Part shown: piece by piece, positions 6,531-7,021 of the stretch
Numbering within the stretch: position 1 is the first letter of the stretch
Layout: each line of letters opens with the position of its first letter
NCBI GenBank assembly: GCA_945907055.1
Contig: CAMDSG010000088.1
Coordinates: 1 to 7,021, forward strand
Reading direction: 5' to 3'
DNA: 7,021 bases
Source: Bifidobacterium breve
Lineage (GTDB): Bacteria; Actinomycetota; Acidimicrobiia; IMCC26256
Notes under the pieces: generated by a model
What the model saw: only the letters and a program-made list of their open reading frames with translations
Database searches by the model: none
What the model was told of the DNA's origin: nothing
Program-made: the position numbers and the translations under genes

Positions 6531-7021
6531 GTGATCACCAATTTAGAGGGCTCGAAGTCGAATTCAGGCAATAAATCAACACTTGCGGGCACTCGACTCT
6601 GGTTCGCCCGACACCCCGTAATTGCATGGTCTGGCTTGTTTGCAGCGGTCTTTGGATTTGCAGCCTTTTTTATCCTTCGCCATGCGTGGTATCCGGTTCT
6701 TGATTTAGCAATGACCGAATTTCGCGTCCGCGATGTAGGCACTAGACGTACTCCGCTAATTGGCCTCCCGGGACGCATAGGTAATTTCCCGGATCAAGGT
6801 AGCCACCCGGGACCACTCTCTTTTTATGCGTTGGCAATTGTTTATAAACTAAGTGGATCGAGTGCGCATGGCCTTGAGTACGCAACAATCTTCCTCTCGT
6901 TAGCAGCGATCGTTACAGCGCTTTGGTTGGCGAGGCGACGCGGTGGCCCTGCGATGGCATCAGCAGTTGCTGCGGCCCTCGCTGTTGTGCTGTGGCGGTA
7001 TGGCCCGCTACTTGTAACACA
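6531..7021 (+). CDS. polytopic membrane protein, GT-C / family-39-like glycosyltransferase, N-terminal part (3' end outside window)
   Basis: The frame is open from GTG 6531, behind AAGGAGA, to the window end (163 complete codons). After a Ser/Asn-rich cytoplasmic start comes a first membrane helix (about 29-49). A loop follows with D58, E63 and D68 (LDLAMTEFRVRD) and the motif GSHPGPLSFY (90-99), then helices at about 96-108, 117-134 and 142-156, separated by the basic ARRRGG. An acidic residue just after helix 1 and a conserved HPGP(L)xFY segment are typical of bacterial GT-C enzymes. These transfer sugars from polyprenyl-phosphate donors at the outer face of the membrane. The catalytic Asp would be D58 by analogy. 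Donor and acceptor cannot be inferred. It is divergent from the redox operon with 148 bp between starts. Confidence 0.75.
   Translation, partial: MITNLEGSKSNSGNKSTLAGTRLWFARHPVIAWSGLFAAVFGFAAFFILRHAWYPVLDLAMTEFRVRDVGTRRTPLIGLPGRIGNFPDQGSHPGPLSFYALAIVYKLSGSSAHGLEYATIFLSLAAIVTALWLARRRGGPAMASAVAAALAVVLWRYGPLLVT

Noticed and set aside
6458..6778. Minus-strand 106-codon frame at the right end
   Set aside because: It is antisense to the membrane protein gene, which has a strong ribosome binding site and family-like motifs; the product has no recognisable features.

Overview
The window looks like a piece of a bacterial chromosome, most likely an actinobacterium. This is an inference from moderate-to-high GC, GTG/TTG starts, tightly overlapping genes and the protein types present; no marker gene settles the taxon. 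I see no mobile element, CRISPR array or origin. No stretch over 300 bases lacks a gene.

Left part (1-1353). The 3' end of a TIGR01777/YfcH-type SDR-family gene runs on the + strand off the left edge. It faces two minus-strand tRNA genes, tRNA-His(GTG) with an encoded CCA and tRNA-Arg(TCT) without one. A GC-rich hairpin at the meeting point is a candidate terminator. Upstream of the tRNAs on the minus strand lies a small acidic hypothetical ORF.

Middle (1354-2427). A minus-strand, six-helix membrane protein with a C-terminal GGDEF domain is probably a diguanylate cyclase. Its signature reads GGDEL and it keeps an RxxD inhibitory site. It lies 74 bp past the end of the next operon and may be read independently.

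Right part (2502-6382). Four minus-strand genes with overlapping ends form a compact operon, in transcription order: a small uncharacterised protein, a GMC-family FAD oxidoreductase, and two different NAD(P)-dependent epimerase/dehydratase (extended SDR) proteins. A TTGACA-17-TAGTAA promoter sits so close to the first start codon that the transcript would have almost no leader. The set suggests a multi-step alcohol/ketone redox pathway on an unknown substrate (sterol-like, isoprenoid, lipid or sugar). The substrate cannot be read from the sequence.

Right edge (6531-7021). Transcribed divergently from the operon, the start of a large membrane protein resembling GT-C/family-39 polyprenyl-phosphate-sugar glycosyltransferases runs off the window. 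It opens with GTG behind a strong Shine-Dalgarno sequence. Its position makes a role of the operon in cell-envelope lipid or glycan metabolism conceivable, but this rests on proximity only.
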